A model generated the notes under the pieces. That model was given only the letters and a program-made list of their open reading frames with translations, had not been told where the DNA came from and made no database searches. Made by a program: the position numbers and the translations under genes. 64,000 nt of DNA. It comes from Jejuia sp. UBA6058 (GTDB lineage Bacteria; Bacteroidota; Bacteroidia; Flavobacteriales; Flavobacteriaceae). The DNA is taken from NCBI GenBank assembly GCA_002428965.1, contig DIYI01000012.1, positions 794,475-858,474 of the forward strand, given 5' to 3'. This document shows, piece after piece, positions 61,423-64,000 of the stretch. Position 1 is the first letter of the stretch. Every line of letters begins with the position of its first letter.

Positions 61423-62556
61423 TTAATTAATTGTTATAGTATTTTGTTTAATGCTGTAATCTATATTGTATGTTAGTTTAAGCTCTTCAAGAACTTCTTC
61501 TATTTTAGGAGAGATACCAAAACTGGCGTTAAACTTCTCGCTAGAGAGTTGTACATTGTTATTTATAATTGTTACATCATAATGCCGCTCAAGCTTTTTA
61601 AGAATATTGTTAAACATCATATTTCTAAAAACGAGTTCTCCGTTCATCCAAGATGTATATATATCAGTAATTACCCTGTCTTGTTTTATAGTTTTCTCGG
61701 TCCTGTTAAAACTAGCTTTATAATTGGGTTGAAGTAGATTAATTTTTTCATTTTTTATAGCGTCTTCTGTGTAAAGACCAACAGAACCTTCAACTAAAAC
61801 AACTTCAGTTACATTGTCTTCTGGGTAGGAGTGAACATTAAATTTTGTGCCATAAACTTTTATATTTAAGTCATCGGCATTGACAATAAATGGTGATATT
61901 TCACTTTTGGTTACGTCTAAAAACACTTCCCCATTAATAAATACCTTTCTTTCTTTACCATCAATAAACTCAACAGGATATTTAAATGAAGACCCTGCGT
62001 TTAAATAAGCTTTAGTGCCATCAGATAATTGTATTTCAAATTTTTTACCATAGGGAATAGTTAAGGTGTTGTAAACTAATTTTTTAACTACATTTTCAGA
62101 TTTTTGATAGACTAATTGATTGTTATTCTGAGCACCAACTATCTTTCCTGATGTATCTAAAATATGCCCATTTGTTTTATCATCTAAAACTTTAATTGTA
62201 CCATCCTCAAGTTCAAGTGTTATGGTGTCTTTAGTTAAGGTTTGTATACTATTATTGGAGGCTTTAAGGTAAACAACTAAACAAATCATAAATCCAATAA
62301 ATACTGCTGCTACTGTTGCTAAACGCCTCCAATTAATTGAATTTCTGTGATATTGGGAGTTGAGACCAATAACTTGTTGTATAGAAGTCCAGATAGATGC
62401 TTTAATAGCTTCCTTTTCTAAATTATCTTCAAAGGTGTTTGTATTAAGTTTTGCCTTAAGATTGTTTTGAAAAGTATCAAGAACATCCTCCTCCTTTTTC
62501 GTTAGGGAACCCTCAAGTGATTTTTCTAATAGTTTTCTAAATTCTTTTTCGTCCAT
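61423..62556 (-). CDS. FecR-type anti-sigma factor
   Basis: The 377-residue protein has an N-terminal cytoplasmic part, one membrane helix at about residues 88-110 (LATVAAVFIGFMICLVVYL), and a periplasmic FecR domain. It carries IPYGKKFEIQLSDGTKAYLNAGS, REVFLDV-type KVFINGEVFLDVTKSE and VYGTKFNVHSYPED. The C-terminal DUF4974-like end interacts with the STN domain of SusC. It holds the ECF sigma factor inactive until the receptor signals. Confidence 0.93.
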   Translation of the reverse strand: MDEKEFRKLLEKSLEGSLTKKEEDVLDTFQNNLKAKLNTNTFEDNLEKEAIKASIWTSIQQVIGLNSQYHRNSINWRRLATVAAVFIGFMICLVVYLKASNNSIQTLTKDTITLELEDGTIKVLDDKTNGHILDTSGKIVGAQNNNQLVYQKSENVVKKLVYNTLTIPYGKKFEIQLSDGTKAYLNAGSSFKYPVEFIDGKERKVFINGEVFLDVTKSEISPFIVNADDLNIKVYGTKFNVHSYPEDNVTEVVLVEGSVGLYTEDAIKNEKINLLQPNYKASFNRTEKTIKQDRVITDIYTSWMNGELVFRNMMFNNILKKLERHYDVTIINNNVQLSSEKFNASFGISPKIEEVLEELKLTYNIDYSIKQNTITIN

Positions 62557-62685
62557 TAAAAAGCTTGTCTAATATGAAGTTCCAAAAGGGGCATAATTGT
62601 CCCATCTTAAACCTCGATTTAACATTTTTTTAACATTTGAGGTTAAGCAAAATAGTAACAAGAAAAATGATTGGTGTTAAATGAC

Positions 62686-63252
62686 TTATGAAATGATGAA
62701 CAGCACTAATACAGCTACCGTTTGCTTAAGGGATTTGATTGCCCTTGAAATTTGATTTTCCACAGTTTTTTTTGAAATACCTAATTCAGAGGCTATTTCT
62801 TCATTGGAGTATGCCTTAAACCTACTCAACTCAAATACTTGAACGCACCTTTTTGGTAGGTTGTTAAGTCTCTTTTTGATAGTGGACAAAGTTTCGTCTA
62901 AATCGTGCTTCTTATTAACCTCAGATTTAACAGTTAAGGATAATTCGTTAATAATATCTAATTGTACTTTAGAAAATTTGTTATCTCTAAAATATTTGTA
63001 ACAATTATTTTTAACCGCACGATTAATATAGGCCTCAAAACGTTCAATTTTATTTGATGCTCTTTTCTGCCAAATTGAAATCCAAATATCTTGAACAATA
63101 TCTTTAGCTACACTTTCATCACCCACAATCTGCATCGCTTGCAAAAACATAGTGTCCCAATACATATCAAATAACTTTTTAAAGGCTTTTCGGTTTCCCT
63201 GCCTCAACTCGGTTAAGATTATTTCAAGTATTGCATTTTTGTTAATGGACAT
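62686..63252 (-). CDS. ECF sigma factor of the FecI-like Bacteroidota group
   Basis: The 188-residue protein has region 2 (FKKLFDMYWDTMFLQAMQIV, AKDIVQDIWISIWQKR) and region 4 with the helix-turn-helix NEEIASELGISKKTVENQISRAIK. It directs RNA polymerase to the susC promoter when released from the FecR protein. Gene order sigma, anti-sigma, susC, susD on one strand is the standard arrangement. Confidence 0.94.
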   Translation of the reverse strand: MSINKNAILEIILTELRQGNRKAFKKLFDMYWDTMFLQAMQIVGDESVAKDIVQDIWISIWQKRASNKIERFEAYINRAVKNNCYKYFRDNKFSKVQLDIINELSLTVKSEVNKKHDLDETLSTIKKRLNNLPKRCVQVFELSRFKAYSNEEIASELGISKKTVENQISRAIKSLKQTVAVLVLFIIS

Positions 63253-63405
63253 TGTTGTTTATTGATAACATCTCACTAAAGATATCATTTAATTACAAAA
63301 TTCCAAAAAAACTATAGTTTATGGATTGAAATTACTAATTTTTGACCTGTTGTTATCATTCAAAAAAACCTATAGTCAGATGTTTGTAGACCTCTTATAA
63401 ACGCA

Positions 63406-63433
63406 AAAAGAGCTATTCCATTTATTTGGAATA
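63406..63433 (-). terminator. Hairpin terminator after the cupredoxin-like gene
   Basis: TATTCCA / TGGAATA (63414-63420 and 63427-63433) is followed on the minus strand by a short T run (63406-63410). T residues on the plus side suggest it may work both ways. Confidence 0.55.
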
Positions 63434-63465
63434 CCCCTTTTTTCTTTAATATAAAACCTTAGATT

Positions 63466-63852
63466 TTACTGTACTGAAAGCGTATATTGTGGTGTTGGGT
63501 TTAACGGACAGAAGTACACGTATTCACCCTTCGTCAATTTAGTTGCTTTTGATGTTTCAACGGTACCATCTTTTACTACCGATGTTACATAAGCCGTTTG
63601 AATGTGGTTTTCAGGCTTACTGGCATCTTTTCCCTTTGGCACTAAAACCAAACCAACATCTTTCCCCACGTGGTTGTTAGATACTTCAAACACATAAGTG
63701 CCCTCACTCACGGTTACTGATTTTTGCGTAAACTCTCCTGGAGTTTGTTCCAGCGCAATTGTTTTTACGTTGTCTTTCATCATTTTGTCCTGAGCGTTTC
63801 CGTTTAACGCAAAACCTAAGGCTACTACTAAAATTGCTACTACTTTTTTCAT
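63466..63852 (-). CDS. Exported cupredoxin-like protein
   Basis: The 128-residue protein has a signal peptide (VVAILVVALGFALNGNAQ) and one beta-sandwich domain. EVSNNHVGKDVGLVLVPKG carries the first copper-type His, and YVYFCPLNPTPQYTLSV the late Cys in the position of a blue-copper ligand. The usual second His after that Cys is not present, so copper binding is uncertain. It is probably periplasmic. Confidence 0.75.
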   Translation of the reverse strand: MKKVVAILVVALGFALNGNAQDKMMKDNVKTIALEQTPGEFTQKSVTVSEGTYVFEVSNNHVGKDVGLVLVPKGKDASKPENHIQTAYVTSVVKDGTVETSKATKLTKGEYVYFCPLNPTPQYTLSVQ

Positions 63853-63889
63853 TGTTTTCTAATTTTAAATTTTTGATTATGGTTTTTTG

Positions 63890-64000
63890 GGCGTTCCCCT
63901 CGATGATGAATCCGTCCGATAAAGAAACCTCCGTGCTCGGGTCAGGCTTTCGGCAGTCGCTCCCTCCTGCGTCGGGGAGCTTCAACAAATGCCTCAATCC
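63890..64000 (-). repeat. Dispersed intergenic repeat (flavo-1-like), minus orientation, truncated by the window end
   Basis: On the minus strand it starts GGATTGAGGCATTTGTTGAA and continues with GGGAGCGACTGCCGAAAGC, nearly the same as 42150-42205. It then has its own hairpin section and ends GGGGAACGCCCAAAAAA. Confidence 0.7.

Overview
The window comes from a low-GC marine-type member of the Flavobacteriaceae (Bacteroidota). Evidence includes promoters of the Bacteroidota type (TTG, about 20 bases, TAnnTTTG), SusC/SusD and other TonB-dependent receptors, type IX secretion hallmarks (PorZ and a C-terminal sorting domain), a FecR/ECF sigma pair, and small genes typical of flavobacteria. I cannot name a genus.

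Layout. 0-13.8 kb is core chromosome: the end of bioB, a JmjC-like cupin protein, recX, a secreted lamin-tail protein, a TonB receptor with recO and porZ, gdhA, an outer-membrane protein, a DinB protein and an ArsC-like protein. 13.8-22.15 kb is an 8.3-kb integrative element in a tRNA-Asn gene. It is bounded by a 72-base direct repeat, with a tyrosine integrase beside the intact tRNA. Inside are a RadC-like protein, a RepA-like ATPase, an HTH regulator, several small unknown proteins and a two-gene pair (cytosolic protein plus four-helix membrane protein) resembling RexA/RexB. 22.2-29.5 kb holds rseP, a SCO protein, feoAB with a Cys-rich partner and a DUF1080 protein. 28.8-36.2 kb is a DtxR-family regulator divergent from a TonB receptor and a TroABCD-like Mn/Zn/Fe transporter. 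Both permeases of that transporter carry a winged-helix tail, and a four-helix-bundle cassette sits where the first permease should start. yraN, a TlpA-like thioredoxin and mfd follow.

The most unusual region is 43.0-50.8 kb. A strong promoter, a leader peptide with a possible attenuator and a TPR protein with a Lys-rich tail lead into a dense array of 15 linear tRNA genes. The array continues into about 1.2 kb of structured non-coding sequence in which tRNA 3' halves lie upstream of 5' halves. For two of these, the permuted pairing restores perfect acceptor stems and canonical arm spacing, while the linear reading fails. A slipin, an acid-ceramidase-like amidase and the RNA ligase RtcB follow on the same strand. 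I read this as a candidate tRNA repair or replacement locus, possibly using RtcB to join tRNA halves. The gene and tRNA content is visible in the sequence; the function is inference.

50.8-64 kb holds a phosphotransferase, an inositol-monophosphatase-like protein, a histone-deacetylase-like protein, an alpha-L-fucosidase, and a SusCD locus controlled by its own FecR and ECF sigma factor. The window ends with a cupredoxin-like protein. Dispersed intergenic repeats of at least two families are scattered throughout.
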